A stretch of DNA of 64,000 bases from Clostridium collagenovorans DSM 3089 (GTDB lineage Bacteria > Bacillota > Clostridia > Clostridiales > Clostridiaceae). Both the position numbers and the translations under genes were made by a program. The stretch is from positions 353,405 through 417,404 of the forward strand of contig NZ_FQXP01000005.1 in NCBI RefSeq assembly GCF_900130005.1. Reading direction: 5' to 3'. The stretch's first letter is position 1; every line of letters begins with the position of its first letter. This document shows positions 54,524 to 63,036 of the stretch, piece after piece. The notes under the pieces were generated by a model. That model ran no database searches, was not told where the DNA came from, and saw nothing but the letters and a program-made list of their open reading frames with translations.

Positions 54524-54886
54524 CTAGAATTGAAGGCCAGCTTCTCTTGCTCCTTCAGCAAGTTCTTGCACTCTTCCGTGATATATAAATCCGCCTCTGT
54601 CAAATACTACTTCTGTTATACCTTTATCTATAGCTTTTTTAGCAATCATAGCTCCAACCATTCTTGCAGCTTCTTTATTGCTTCCAGCTTTTTCTGCAAA
54701 ATCTTTATCTAAAGATGAAGCAGATACTAAAGTTGTTCCCATAGCATCATCAACTATTTGAGCGTATATATTTCTCTCACTTCTGAATACGCATAATCTT
54801 GGTCTTTCTGTTGTACCACTAATTTTTTTACGCACTCTCATGTGACGTCTTACTCTAGCAGCACTTCTATCACATTTGTTTGACAT
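54524..54886 (-). CDS. rplR: 50S ribosomal protein L18
   Basis: A 120-residue L18 that binds 5S rRNA. Motifs: ARVRRHMRVRKKISGTTERP and VFDRGGFIYHGRV. Between rplF and rpsE as usual. Confidence 0.98.
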   Translation of the reverse strand: MSNKCDRSAARVRRHMRVRKKISGTTERPRLCVFRSERNIYAQIVDDAMGTTLVSASSLDKDFAEKAGSNKEAARMVGAMIAKKAIDKGITEVVFDRGGFIYHGRVQELAEGAREAGLQF

Positions 54887-54907
54887 AAGTAGTTCACTCC
54901 TTTCTAC

Positions 54908-55450
54908 CTATTTTTTACCAGTCTTACCTTCTTTACGTCTGATAACTTCATTATCATACTTAATACCTTTACCTTTATATGGCTCTGGTTTTCTCCATTT
55001 TCTAATATCAGCAGCTGCTGAACCAACTAATTCTTTATCGATTCCGCTTACTACAACTTTAGTAATCTCTGGAGTTGTAAATGTAACTCCTTCAACTGCT
55101 TCTATTTCAACTGGATGAGAGTAACCAAGATTCATTACAAGCTTTTTGCCTTTAACTTCAGCTTTGTAACCTACACCAACTAACAGTAATGTTTTTTGGT
55201 ATCCTTGAGAAACTCCTATTATCATGTTGTTCACTAAAGCTCTAACTGTTCCGTGTAGAGCTCTATGTAATTTATTTTCACTTGGTCTTGTAACAATTAC
55301 ATTGTTATCTTCTAAAGATATGTTTATATCTTTGTGCATAGCTTTAACTAATTCACCTTTTGGACCTTTAACAGTAACAACGTTTTGATCGTCAACGTTA
55401 ACTGTAACTCCAGCAGGTATTGCTATTGGAAGTCTTCCTACTCTTGACAT
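54908..55450 (-). CDS. rplF: 50S ribosomal protein L6
   Basis: A 180-residue L6 near the GTPase-factor site. Motifs: MSRVGRLPIAIPAGV, GTVRALVNNMIIGVSQGY and KPEPYKGKGIKYDNEVI. Confidence 0.98.
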   Translation of the reverse strand: MSRVGRLPIAIPAGVTVNVDDQNVVTVKGPKGELVKAMHKDINISLEDNNVIVTRPSENKLHRALHGTVRALVNNMIIGVSQGYQKTLLLVGVGYKAEVKGKKLVMNLGYSHPVEIEAVEGVTFTTPEITKVVVSGIDKELVGSAAADIRKWRKPEPYKGKGIKYDNEVIRRKEGKTGKK

Positions 55451-55474
55451 GATTACACCTCCTGTTCTAATAAA

Positions 55475-55873
55475 TTACCAAACGTAGCAGATAACTTCTC
55501 CACCTACATTTAGTTTTCTTGCTTCTTTATCAGTCATGATTCCTTTTGAAGTAGAGATAATAGCGATTCCTAAACCATTTAATACTTTAGGAATTTCCTC
55601 ATTACCTGTATATACTCTTAAACCTGGCTTAGATATTCTCTTTAATCCAGTTATAACTCTCTGTTTTTCTCTGCCATATTTCATAGCAAGTCTTAACATT
55701 GGTACAGAACCATCATTATATTCTTCTATATTTTTTAAGTAACCTTCATTTAACATGATTTCAGCTAAAGCTTTCTTCATTTTTGAAGAAGGTACTTCTA
55801 CAATTTCGTGTCCAACAGTATTAGCATTTCTAATACGTGTAAGTAAGTCTGCTATAGGATCTGTCATTACCAT
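55475..55873 (-). CDS. rpsH: 30S ribosomal protein S8
   Basis: A 132-residue S8, a primary assembly protein. Motifs: DPIADLLTRIRNA, RISKPGLRVY and GIAIISTSKGIMTDKEAR. S8 represses the spc operon in many bacteria; no candidate site was recognised here. Confidence 0.98.
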   Translation of the reverse strand: MVMTDPIADLLTRIRNANTVGHEIVEVPSSKMKKALAEIMLNEGYLKNIEEYNDGSVPMLRLAMKYGREKQRVITGLKRISKPGLRVYTGNEEIPKVLNGLGIAIISTSKGIMTDKEARKLNVGGEVICYVW

Positions 55874-55906
55874 ATTTATTGCCTCCTTTCATACCAAATC
55901 GGAATA

Positions 55907-56092
55907 TTACCAACTTGCCTTTCTACATCCAGGGATTTGTCCTTTGTAGGCAAGCTCTCTGAAACAAATACGGCAAATTCCATATTTTCTTAAAACAGCA
56001 TGTGGTCTTCCACATAATCTGCATCTTGTATACGCTCTTGTGGAAAATTTAGGTTCTTTTTCCCACTTAACTATCATTGCTTTACGTGCCAC
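55907..56092 (-). CDS. rpsN: 30S ribosomal protein S14 type Z
   Basis: A 61-residue zinc form of S14, with CRLCGRPH and CRICFRELA holding the four cysteines. The short length distinguishes it from the 89-residue zinc-free type. Confidence 0.97.
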   Translation of the reverse strand: MARKAMIVKWEKEPKFSTRAYTRCRLCGRPHAVLRKYGICRICFRELAYKGQIPGCRKASW

Positions 56093-56107
56093 AATCGTCC
56101 CTCCTTA

Positions 56108-56650
56108 TTATTGAGCAAAAGGCATTCCCATAAGTTTTAATAGCTCTCTTGCTTCTTCATCAGTCTTAGCAGTTGTAACAAATATTATATCCATACCTCT
56201 TAGTTTGTCGATTTTATCGTATTCTATTTCTGGGAATATTAACTGTTCTTTAACACCCATAGCATAGTTTCCTCTTCCATCGAAAGACTTAGCTGATACT
56301 CCTCTAAAGTCTCTTACTCTTGGTAATGCGATGTTCATTAATTTGTCAGCAAACTCATACATTTTTTGACTTCTTAGAGTTACTTTGCAACCTATTGGCA
56401 TGTTTTCTCTTAGTTTGAAGTTAGCTACTGATTTTCTTGCTCTAGTTAATATTGGTTTTTGACCTGATATTATTTCTAGATCTGATAAAGCAGCATCCAT
56501 TACTTTTGAATTTTCCTTAGCTTCACCAACACCCATATTGATGATGATTTTCTCTAACTTAGGAACTTGCATTATATTCTTATATCCGAACTTTTCCATT
56601 AAAGCTGGAATAACTTCTTTATTATACTTTTCTTGAAGTCTTGCTATCAC
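56108..56650 (-). CDS. rplE: 50S ribosomal protein L5
   Basis: A 180-residue 5S rRNA-binding protein. Motifs: VGEAKENSKVMD, GQKPILTRARKS and RGMDIIFVTTAKTDEEA. The start at 56650 is GTG. Confidence 0.97.
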   Translation of the reverse strand: MIARLQEKYNKEVIPALMEKFGYKNIMQVPKLEKIIINMGVGEAKENSKVMDAALSDLEIISGQKPILTRARKSVANFKLRENMPIGCKVTLRSQKMYEFADKLMNIALPRVRDFRGVSAKSFDGRGNYAMGVKEQLIFPEIEYDKIDKLRGMDIIFVTTAKTDEEARELLKLMGMPFAQ

Positions 56651-56672
56651 TTTGTGAACCTCCTTTCAAAGT

Positions 56673-56996
56673 CTATAGTGTTTCTCCGCACTTTTTACAT
56701 ACTCTAACTTTAGTCCCGTCTTCTAGAACTTTATGATTGATTCTTGTTACGCTTTTACATTTTTCACAGTATAACATAACTTTTCCGCTGTAAATTGGTG
56801 CTTCCATTTGAACTAATCCACCTTGCATGTTTTGTCTGCTTGGTTTTTGATGCTTAGTTACAACGTTAACGTCCTTAACTACAACTTTACCTTTTTTAGG
56901 TAGAACTGATAAAACCTCACCGATTTTACCTTTATCTTTGCCTGAAATAACCATTACTGTATCTTTTCTTTTTACGTGAACTTTATTTATTGACAT
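56673..56996 (-). CDS. rplX: 50S ribosomal protein L24
   Basis: A 107-residue L24, an assembly initiator with the KOW motif VHVKRKDTVMVISGKDKGK. The C-terminal segment has two CxxC pairs (CEKCKSVT, CKKCGE) likely to bind zinc. Confidence 0.97.
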   Translation of the reverse strand: MSINKVHVKRKDTVMVISGKDKGKIGEVLSVLPKKGKVVVKDVNVVTKHQKPSRQNMQGGLVQMEAPIYSGKVMLYCEKCKSVTRINHKVLEDGTKVRVCKKCGETL

Positions 56997-57016
56997 TACT
57001 TAGCCACCTCCTTATC

Positions 57017-57385
57017 TTATAGAACTTCAGGTGCTAATGAAAGGATTTTGTTAAATTCTCTTTCTCTTAACTCTCTAGCAACTGGACCAAAAATACGAGT
57101 TCCTTTTGGTTGTTTATCGTCTTTAATAATTACAGCCGCATTTTCATCAAATCTGATGTATGAACCATCTGCTCTTCTTAATCCTTTAACAGATCTTACG
57201 ATAACAGCTTTAACAACATCACCTTTTTTAACAACTCCACCTGGTGTTGCACTCTTAACACTTGCAACTATAATGTCACCGATATTTCCATATTTTCTTT
57301 TTGAACCGCCTAATACTCTAATACACATGATTTCTTTTGCACCAGAGTTATCCGCAACTTTCAATCTTGTTTGTTGTTGTATCAT
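57017..57385 (-). CDS. rplN: 50S ribosomal protein L14
   Basis: A 122-residue L14: MIQQQTRLKVADNSGAKEIM and GTRIFGPVARELRE. It lies at the interface between subunits. 46 bp after rpsQ. Confidence 0.98.
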   Translation of the reverse strand: MIQQQTRLKVADNSGAKEIMCIRVLGGSKRKYGNIGDIIVASVKSATPGGVVKKGDVVKAVIVRSVKGLRRADGSYIRFDENAAVIIKDDKQPKGTRIFGPVARELREREFNKILSLAPEVL

Positions 57386-57431
57386 GCAAATACCCTCCTT
57401 TCAAACTATAAGGAACATAAGCGAGTTTATA

Positions 57432-57686
57432 TTATTTAGCTCTTTCCATTATTTCTACAAGTCTCCATCTCTTATCCTTAGATAATGGTCTTGTTTCCAT
57501 AATAACAACTTTATCATTTAATCTTGCTTCATTATTCTCATCGTGTGCTTTAAATTTTGTAGTTCTGTTTATAGTTTTTCCGTATAGTGGATGACGGACC
57601 TTTGTTTCAACAGCTACTACTATTGTCTTATCCATCTTGTCTGAAACAACTTTACCAATTCTAGTTTTTCTTTCATTTCTTTCCAT
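57432..57686 (-). CDS. rpsQ: 30S ribosomal protein S17
   Basis: An 84-residue OB-fold protein: RIGKVVSDKMDKTIVV and VVIMETRPLSKDKRW. Confidence 0.98.
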   Translation of the reverse strand: MERNERKTRIGKVVSDKMDKTIVVAVETKVRHPLYGKTINRTTKFKAHDENNEARLNDKVVIMETRPLSKDKRWRLVEIMERAK

Positions 57687-57708
57687 AGAATTTACCTCCT
57701 TTCAACCA

Positions 57709-57921
57709 CTACTGTTCTAAACTCTTTATTTCGCTTTCTCTTAAGACAGTCTTAATTTGAGCTATAGATCTCTTAACTTGTCTGATTCTCATTGGATTTT
57801 CCAATTGACCAGTAGCTAGTTGAAATCTTAAGTTGAACAGTTCTACTTTTAAATCTTTAATTTTTGAGGTTAATTCTTGAGCACTGCTGTTTCTCAACTC
57901 TTGCAATTCCCTAGCCTTCAT
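57709..57921 (-). CDS. rpmC: 50S ribosomal protein L29
   Basis: A 70-residue two-helix protein near the tunnel exit: MKARELQELRNSSAQEL and ENPMRIRQVKRSIAQIK. The start is ATG 57921 (canonical MKA), overlapping rplP by 11 nt. Confidence 0.96.
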   Translation of the reverse strand: MKARELQELRNSSAQELTSKIKDLKVELFNLRFQLATGQLENPMRIRQVKRSIAQIKTVLRESEIKSLEQ

Positions 57922-58354
57922 GATCTTCACCACCTATTTCTTCAAAGTCTCGTCTGCTTACAAACTTAGTTTTTACTGGTAGCTTATGTGATGCAAGTCT
58001 CATAGCTTCTCTTGCTAATTCTTCACTTACACCTGCTATTTCAAATAATACTCTACCTGGTTTAACTACTGCAACCCAGTATTCTGGTGAACCTTTACCA
58101 GAACCCATACGAGTTTCTGCTGGTTTCTCTGTAACTGGTTTATCAGGGAAAATCTTAATCCAAACTTTTCCCCCTCTTTTAACGTGTCTATTAATAGCTA
58201 TTCTGGCAGATTCTATTTGGTTGCTTGTGATCCATCCGCACTCAGTTGCTTGAATACCGAATTCTCCATAAGCTATAAAGTTACCTCTAGTTGCCTTACC
58301 TTTCATTCTACCGCGTTGTACTTTACGGTGCTTTACTCTTTTAGGCATTAACAT
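57911..58354 (-). CDS. rplP: 50S ribosomal protein L16
   Basis: A 147-residue L16, near the A-site: MPKRVKHRKVQRGRMKGKA and VKRGGKVWIKIFPDKPVTEK. The canonical start is the second ATG at 58348; the ORF begins two codons earlier. Confidence 0.97.
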   Translation of the reverse strand: MLMPKRVKHRKVQRGRMKGKATRGNFIAYGEFGIQATECGWITSNQIESARIAINRHVKRGGKVWIKIFPDKPVTEKPAETRMGSGKGSPEYWVAVVKPGRVLFEIAGVSEELAREAMRLASHKLPVKTKFVSRRDFEEIGGEDHEG

Positions 58355-58441
58355 ACGTTATTCCTCCTTCCCGAACAATACTTAAGTTAGTCTTAAGCCA
58401 TATGTCTCATTATATAACTTGCGTTCTCTTAAATTATGTTA

Positions 58442-59098
58442 CTACTTTTCTTCTTTAACTTTTCTTACTGGAAGAACTTCGCCCTTATATACTAAAACTT
58501 TAACACCAATTTTTCCATAGATTGTATTTGCTTCAGCAAATCCGTAATCTATATCAGCTCTTAAAGTTTGTAGAGGAATAGTTCCTTCGTGGTATTGCTC
58601 AGCTCTTGCGATTTCAGCTCCACCTAGTCTTCCTGAACAAGTAGTTTTAACACCTTTTACTCCTAATCTCATAGCTCTTTGAATTGTTTGTTTCATAGCT
58701 CTTCTAAAAGATATTCTCTTTTCTAATTGAAGTGCAATGCTTTCCGCCATTAATTGAGCATCTGTTTCTGGAGTTTTAACTTCTACTATATTTATTAAAA
58801 CATTTTTTTCTTTAACTATTTTTGATAATTCTTGTTTAAGTGTTTCAATACCTGAACCACCTTTTCCGATTACCATACCTGGTTTAGCTGTGTAAATGTT
58901 TAATTTAACTTTTTTAGCAGCTCTTTCGATTTCTATTTTAGAAATTCCAGCAGTATAGTGTCTCTTTTTAACAAACTCTCTTATTGCGTTGTCTTCAACA
59001 ATGAAATCTGCAAAGTTTCTCTTGTCTGCATACCATTTGGCATCCCACTCTTTGATGACACCAACTCTTAATCCATGAGGATTTACTTTTTGGCCCAC
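58442..59098 (-). CDS. rpsC: 30S ribosomal protein S3
   Basis: A 218-residue S3 with the KH domain (PGMVIGKGGSGIETLKQEL) and MGQKVNPHGLRVGVIK. It guards the mRNA entry. Confidence 0.98.
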   Translation of the reverse strand: MGQKVNPHGLRVGVIKEWDAKWYADKRNFADFIVEDNAIREFVKKRHYTAGISKIEIERAAKKVKLNIYTAKPGMVIGKGGSGIETLKQELSKIVKEKNVLINIVEVKTPETDAQLMAESIALQLEKRISFRRAMKQTIQRAMRLGVKGVKTTCSGRLGGAEIARAEQYHEGTIPLQTLRADIDYGFAEANTIYGKIGVKVLVYKGEVLPVRKVKEEK

Positions 59099-59113
59099 TA
59101 CGTTTCCCTCCTT

Positions 59114-59449
59114 CTAGTTTCTTTCTTTCACTACTAAAGTGATGTGACTAGTTCTTTTTCTGATTCTATATGCTCTACCTTGTGCACGTGGTCTAAATCT
59201 TTTTAAAGTAGTACCTTGACATGCATAAGCTTCTGCAACGAATAATCTATTTACGTCTAAATCATAGTTGTTTTCCGCATTAGCTACAGCTGATTTTAAT
59301 AGTTTTTCAACTACTACAGCTGCGTCCTTAGGAGTGTATTTTAGAATTGCTTCTGCCTCTCTTACGTTCTTGCCCCTAATTAAATCTAGTACTATTCCAA
59401 CTTTTCTTGAAGACATTCTTACGTGTCTAGCTATAGCTTTAGCTTCCAT
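59114..59449 (-). CDS. rplV: 50S ribosomal protein L22
   Basis: A 111-residue L22, whose loop lines the exit tunnel: KAIARHVRMSSRKVGIVLDL and FRPRAQGRAYRIRKRTSHI. Confidence 0.98.
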   Translation of the reverse strand: MEAKAIARHVRMSSRKVGIVLDLIRGKNVREAEAILKYTPKDAAVVVEKLLKSAVANAENNYDLDVNRLFVAEAYACQGTTLKRFRPRAQGRAYRIRKRTSHITLVVKERN

Positions 59450-59470
59450 TCAATTTGCCTCCTTCCTGGA

Positions 59471-59755
59471 CTATCTTTTTACTTTTGATGATTTTTCTTT
59501 GTTAATGTGACCTTTGTAAGTTCTTGTTAACGCGAATTCACCAAGTTTGTGTCCTACCATATCTTCTAAAATGTATACTGGAACATGTTTTCTTCCATCA
59601 TGAACAGCTATAGTGTGTCCTATCATTTGTGGGAATATAGTTGAACTTCTTGACCATGTTTTTAAAACTTTCTTTTCACCCTTCTCGTTCATTTCAAGAA
59701 TTCTCTTCATAAGAGCCTCTTGCACGAAAGGTCCTTTTTTAATTGATCTACTCAA
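59471..59755 (-). CDS. rpsS: 30S ribosomal protein S19
   Basis: A 94-residue S19 of the head: SRSIKKGPFVQEALMKR and GHTIAVHDGRKHVPVYI. 63 bp after rplB. Confidence 0.98.
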   Translation of the reverse strand: MSRSIKKGPFVQEALMKRILEMNEKGEKKVLKTWSRSSTIFPQMIGHTIAVHDGRKHVPVYILEDMVGHKLGEFALTRTYKGHINKEKSSKVKR

Positions 59756-59818
59756 TTTAATGCCTCCTTCCTATACTTATAGGTAAAATAGGGGAAGAGA
59801 ATTAAGTATTCTCTTCTA

Positions 59819-60646
59819 CTATTTTCTTCTCTTAACGATAAGTCTATCAGAGTATTTTTTATTCTTTCTTGTTTTGTATCCAAGAGTTGGTTTACCCCAT
59901 GGAGTTACAGGACCAGGTCTTCCTATTGGACACTTACCTTCTCCTCCTCCGTGTGGGTGATCGTTAGGGTTCATTACAGATCCTCTTACATGAGGTCTTA
60001 AACCTAGGTGTCTAGTTCTACCAGCTTTACCTATGTTAACGATACCGTGTGTTGTGTTAGATACAGTACCAACTGTAGCCTTACACTCTATTCTAACTTT
60101 TCTAAGCTCACCACTTGGTAATCTTAATAAAGCGTAGTTTCCTTCTTTAGCCATTAACTGTGCAGATGCTCCTGCAGATCTTACCATTTGACCACCTTTA
60201 CCAGCAGTTAATTCAATGTTATGAATTGTTGTACCAACTGGTATGTTGATTAATGGAAGACAGTTTCCTGGTTTAATATCTGCTTCTGGTCCAGATACTA
60301 CAGTATCTCCAACTTTTAATCCAACTGGAGCGATTATGTATCTCTTTTCTCCATCAGCATATACTACTAATGCTATGTAAGCAGATCTATTTGGATCGTA
60401 CTCTATTGTAGCAACTTTTGCTGGAACATTGTCTTTATTTCTTTTGAAATCGATGATTCTATATTTTCTTTTAGCTCCACCACCACGGTGACGAACTGTT
60501 ATTCTACCTGTAGCATTTCTTCCGCCACTTTTGTTTAAAGAAACTAAAAGTGATTTCTCAGGCACGTTTGTTGTAACTTCTTCAAATGTAGACATAGTCA
60601 TTTGTCTTCTTGAAGGTGTTGTAGGTTTAAAACTTCTTATTGCCAT
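59819..60646 (-). CDS. rplB: 50S ribosomal protein L2
   Basis: A 275-residue L2, required for peptidyl transfer. Motifs: HRGGGAKRKYRIIDFKRNK and PHGGGEGKCPIGRPGPVTPWGKP, with the conserved His. Confidence 0.99.
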   Translation of the reverse strand: MAIRSFKPTTPSRRQMTMSTFEEVTTNVPEKSLLVSLNKSGGRNATGRITVRHRGGGAKRKYRIIDFKRNKDNVPAKVATIEYDPNRSAYIALVVYADGEKRYIIAPVGLKVGDTVVSGPEADIKPGNCLPLINIPVGTTIHNIELTAGKGGQMVRSAGASAQLMAKEGNYALLRLPSGELRKVRIECKATVGTVSNTTHGIVNIGKAGRTRHLGLRPHVRGSVMNPNDHPHGGGEGKCPIGRPGPVTPWGKPTLGYKTRKNKKYSDRLIVKRRK

Positions 60647-60710
60647 CGAATTTCCCTCCTTCGCTTATAGCTTTTCTGGCTTTCATGCCAATACATGCTT
60701 TATTTTTTTA

Positions 60711-61004
60711 TTACATAGCTTCGAAGAACTCAATTGTTTTGCTATCGCTTGTTAACTTAACAATTGCTTTTTTGAAGTCAGCTCTTTTACCAATGTGTAC
60801 GCCAACTCTTTTTTGTTTTCCGATGTATCTAGCTGTTTTTACTTCTTCAACTTTAACACCGAAAACTTCTTCTACTGCTCTTTTTATTTGAGATTTATTA
60901 GCGTGTATGTCAACTACGAAGCTGTACTTTCTATCAGCCATAGCAGCCATACTTTTTTCAGTTATAATTGGTTTTCTTATTATATCATGACTAACTAGCT
61001 TCAT
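60711..61004 (-). CDS. rplW: 50S ribosomal protein L23
   Basis: A 97-residue L23 at the tunnel exit, docking site for trigger factor and SRP: IIRKPIITEKSM, KKAIVKLTSDSKTIEF. Its start overlaps the rplD stop by one base. Confidence 0.98.
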   Translation of the reverse strand: MKLVSHDIIRKPIITEKSMAAMADRKYSFVVDIHANKSQIKRAVEEVFGVKVEEVKTARYIGKQKRVGVHIGKRADFKKAIVKLTSDSKTIEFFEAM

Positions 61005-61624
61005 TATGCATACACCTCCTCAATTTTAGCAACTACATTTTTAGTTACTATCATTTTTTCAAATTTTAAAATATCATATACATTTAAGTTGTTAACTGGA
61101 ATTACAGCAACGCCTTGAATGTTTCTAGCTGATTTTAAAACTGTTTCATTGCTTTCTTCTACAACTATTAAAGTTTTCTTAGCTTCGAAAGCAGATAACA
61201 TTTTAACTATTTCTTTAGTCTTAGGAGCTTCTAATTCTAAGCTTTCTAATACTATCATGTTAGTGTCAGCTACCTTAGAAGATAAAGCAGATTTCATTGC
61301 TAATCTCTTAACCTTTTTAGGTGTTGACATTCTGTAACTTCTTGATTTTGGTGCGAAAACAACTCCACCATGTATCCATTGTGGTGCTCTTATAGAACCT
61401 TGTCTTGCTCTACCAGTACCTTTTTGTCTCCATGGCTTAATTCCGCCACCACGAACTTCAGCTCTTGTTTTAGCTGATTGAGTTCCTTGTCTCTTATTTG
61501 CAAGTTGTGCTACAACTACTTGGTGTAACACTTCTCTGTTAACTTCTATACCGAACACGTTATCAGATAATTGCATTTCGCTCACTTTTTGAGCATTTCT
61601 ATCGTAAACAGCTATTGCTGGCAT
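61004..61624 (-). CDS. rplD: 50S ribosomal protein L4
   Basis: A 206-residue L4: the extended loop PWRQKGTGRARQGSIRAPQW enters the tunnel wall. In proteobacteria L4 regulates the S10 operon; whether it does so here is unknown. Confidence 0.98.
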   Translation of the reverse strand: MPAIAVYDRNAQKVSEMQLSDNVFGIEVNREVLHQVVVAQLANKRQGTQSAKTRAEVRGGGIKPWRQKGTGRARQGSIRAPQWIHGGVVFAPKSRSYRMSTPKKVKRLAMKSALSSKVADTNMIVLESLELEAPKTKEIVKMLSAFEAKKTLIVVEESNETVLKSARNIQGVAVIPVNNLNVYDILKFEKMIVTKNVVAKIEEVYA

Positions 61625-61649
61625 ATTGCATCCTCCTTTCTTTCAGAAA

Positions 61650-62282
61650 TTATTTTACCTTTACTGTATTTCTGATCACTACGTAACCTTTTTTAGCTCC
61701 TGGTACTCCACCTTTTATAAGAATTACATTCTTTTCTGGAATAACTCTTGCTACTTCTAAGTTAAGAACTGTACTCTTAACATGGCCCATGTGACCTGGC
61801 ATTTTTCTGTTTTTGAATGTTCTTGATGGGTCTGATGAAGCCCCTTGAGAACCTGGTGCTCTATGGAATTTAGAACCGTGACTCTTTGGTCCTATTGAGA
61901 AGTTCCATCTCTTAATAGCTCCTTGGAATCCTTTTCCTTTAGAGATACCAGTTACATCAACTTTATCTCCAGCTGCGAAAACTTCTGCTAAGATCTCTTG
62001 ACCTACTTCGTAGTTTTCAACATTTTCTAATTTAAATTCTCTTACAAACTTTCTTGGTGCAACCCCTGCCTTAGCGAATTGACCTTTAACTGGTTTGTTG
62101 AAAAGAGATTCTCTCTTAACATCAAATCCAACTTTTATTGCAGAATACCCATCTTTCTCTACTGTTTTCTTTTGGATAACAGCACATGGTCCTGCTTCAA
62201 CAACTGTAACTGGAATTACTTTCCCATTTTCATCAAATATTTGAGTCATTCCAAGTTTTTTTCCTAGAATAGCTTTTTTCAT
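61650..62282 (-). CDS. rplC: 50S ribosomal protein L3
   Basis: A 210-residue L3: MKKAILGKKLGMTQIFDENG, GISKGKGFQGAIKRW and GSKFHRAPGSQGASSDPSR. First large-subunit gene of the S10 operon. Confidence 0.98.
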   Translation of the reverse strand: MKKAILGKKLGMTQIFDENGKVIPVTVVEAGPCAVIQKKTVEKDGYSAIKVGFDVKRESLFNKPVKGQFAKAGVAPRKFVREFKLENVENYEVGQEILAEVFAAGDKVDVTGISKGKGFQGAIKRWNFSIGPKSHGSKFHRAPGSQGASSDPSRTFKNRKMPGHMGHVKSTVLNLEVARVIPEKNVILIKGGVPGAKKGYVVIRNTVKVK

Positions 62283-62365
62283 TGCTATTGCACCTCCTAT
62301 ACATATTAGCGGATCGCCCTTTAAAAGCGGTCATAATAATTATTTTTCATAGGGAAATAAGCTTA

Positions 62366-62674
62366 TTATAGCTTTATTTCGATATCAACACCTGCTGGTA
62401 AATCAATTCTCATTAACGCATCAACAGTTTTTTGTGATGGATTGATTATATCTAATAATCTCTTATGAGTTCTGATTTCAAATTGCTCTCTAGAATCTTT
62501 ATATTTGTGAGGAGCTCTTAAAATTGTTACAACGTCTCTTTCAGTTGGTAGTGGTACTGGACCAGCTACTGAAGCACCAGTTGTTTTTGCTGTTTCAACA
62601 ATTTTTTCAGCTGATTGATCTAATAAATTATGATCAAATGCCTTTAATCTGATTCTTATTTTTTGTGTCACCAT
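62366..62674 (-). CDS. rpsJ: 30S ribosomal protein S10
   Basis: A 102-residue S10 (NusE) of the 30S head, also part of antitermination complexes: QKIRIRLKAFDHNLLDQSA, GPVPLPTERDV and HKRLLDIINPSQKTV. ATG 62674 follows GAAGGAGGGG. It opens the S10 operon. Confidence 0.98.
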   Translation of the reverse strand: MVTQKIRIRLKAFDHNLLDQSAEKIVETAKTTGASVAGPVPLPTERDVVTILRAPHKYKDSREQFEIRTHKRLLDIINPSQKTVDALMRIDLPAGVDIEIKL

Positions 62675-62879
62675 ATTTTTCCCCTCCTTCTTATAACATC
62701 ATTATTTTTCTGGCTTGTAAACTCCGCCAGGTGTTTCACTATATAAATGTTATTTTATAACTATGTTTAATGTATTTTATAATGATACACTCATATATGT
62801 ATCTTCTTCTTAAAATATGAATTTTTTTGTCTGAATAACACAACTTCTATAGTATACAATACTTTAATACCTTTGACAA
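62675..62879 (-). promoter_or_regulatory. S10 operon promoter and leader
   Basis: On the minus strand TTGTCA (62874-62879), 17 nt spacer and TATACT (62851-62856) make a strong promoter. The roughly 170-nt leader has two small hairpins: GATACA/TGTATC (62785-62804) and CTGGC/GCCAG (62710-62730). Confidence 0.65.
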
Positions 62880-62965
62880 GTATTTTTTAAGGATTTCTCT
62901 TCAAAAACTCAAAGGTTTTAAATGTATAAAATGTATTTTTCAGTCTTTTATTATTATAAATTATG

Positions 62966-62997
62966 TTAGGGAGAAGCGCGCGCATTCTTCTCCCTAA
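62966..62997 (-). terminator. Hairpin terminator after tuf
   Basis: A perfect 11-bp stem TTAGGGAGAAG (62966-62976) with 62987-62997 and a GC-rich loop. The downstream T run is weak. It separates tuf from the S10 promoter. Confidence 0.75.
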
Positions 62998-63036
62998 ATA
63001 AATTTAATATAAATCATTCATAAAAACGAATTACAA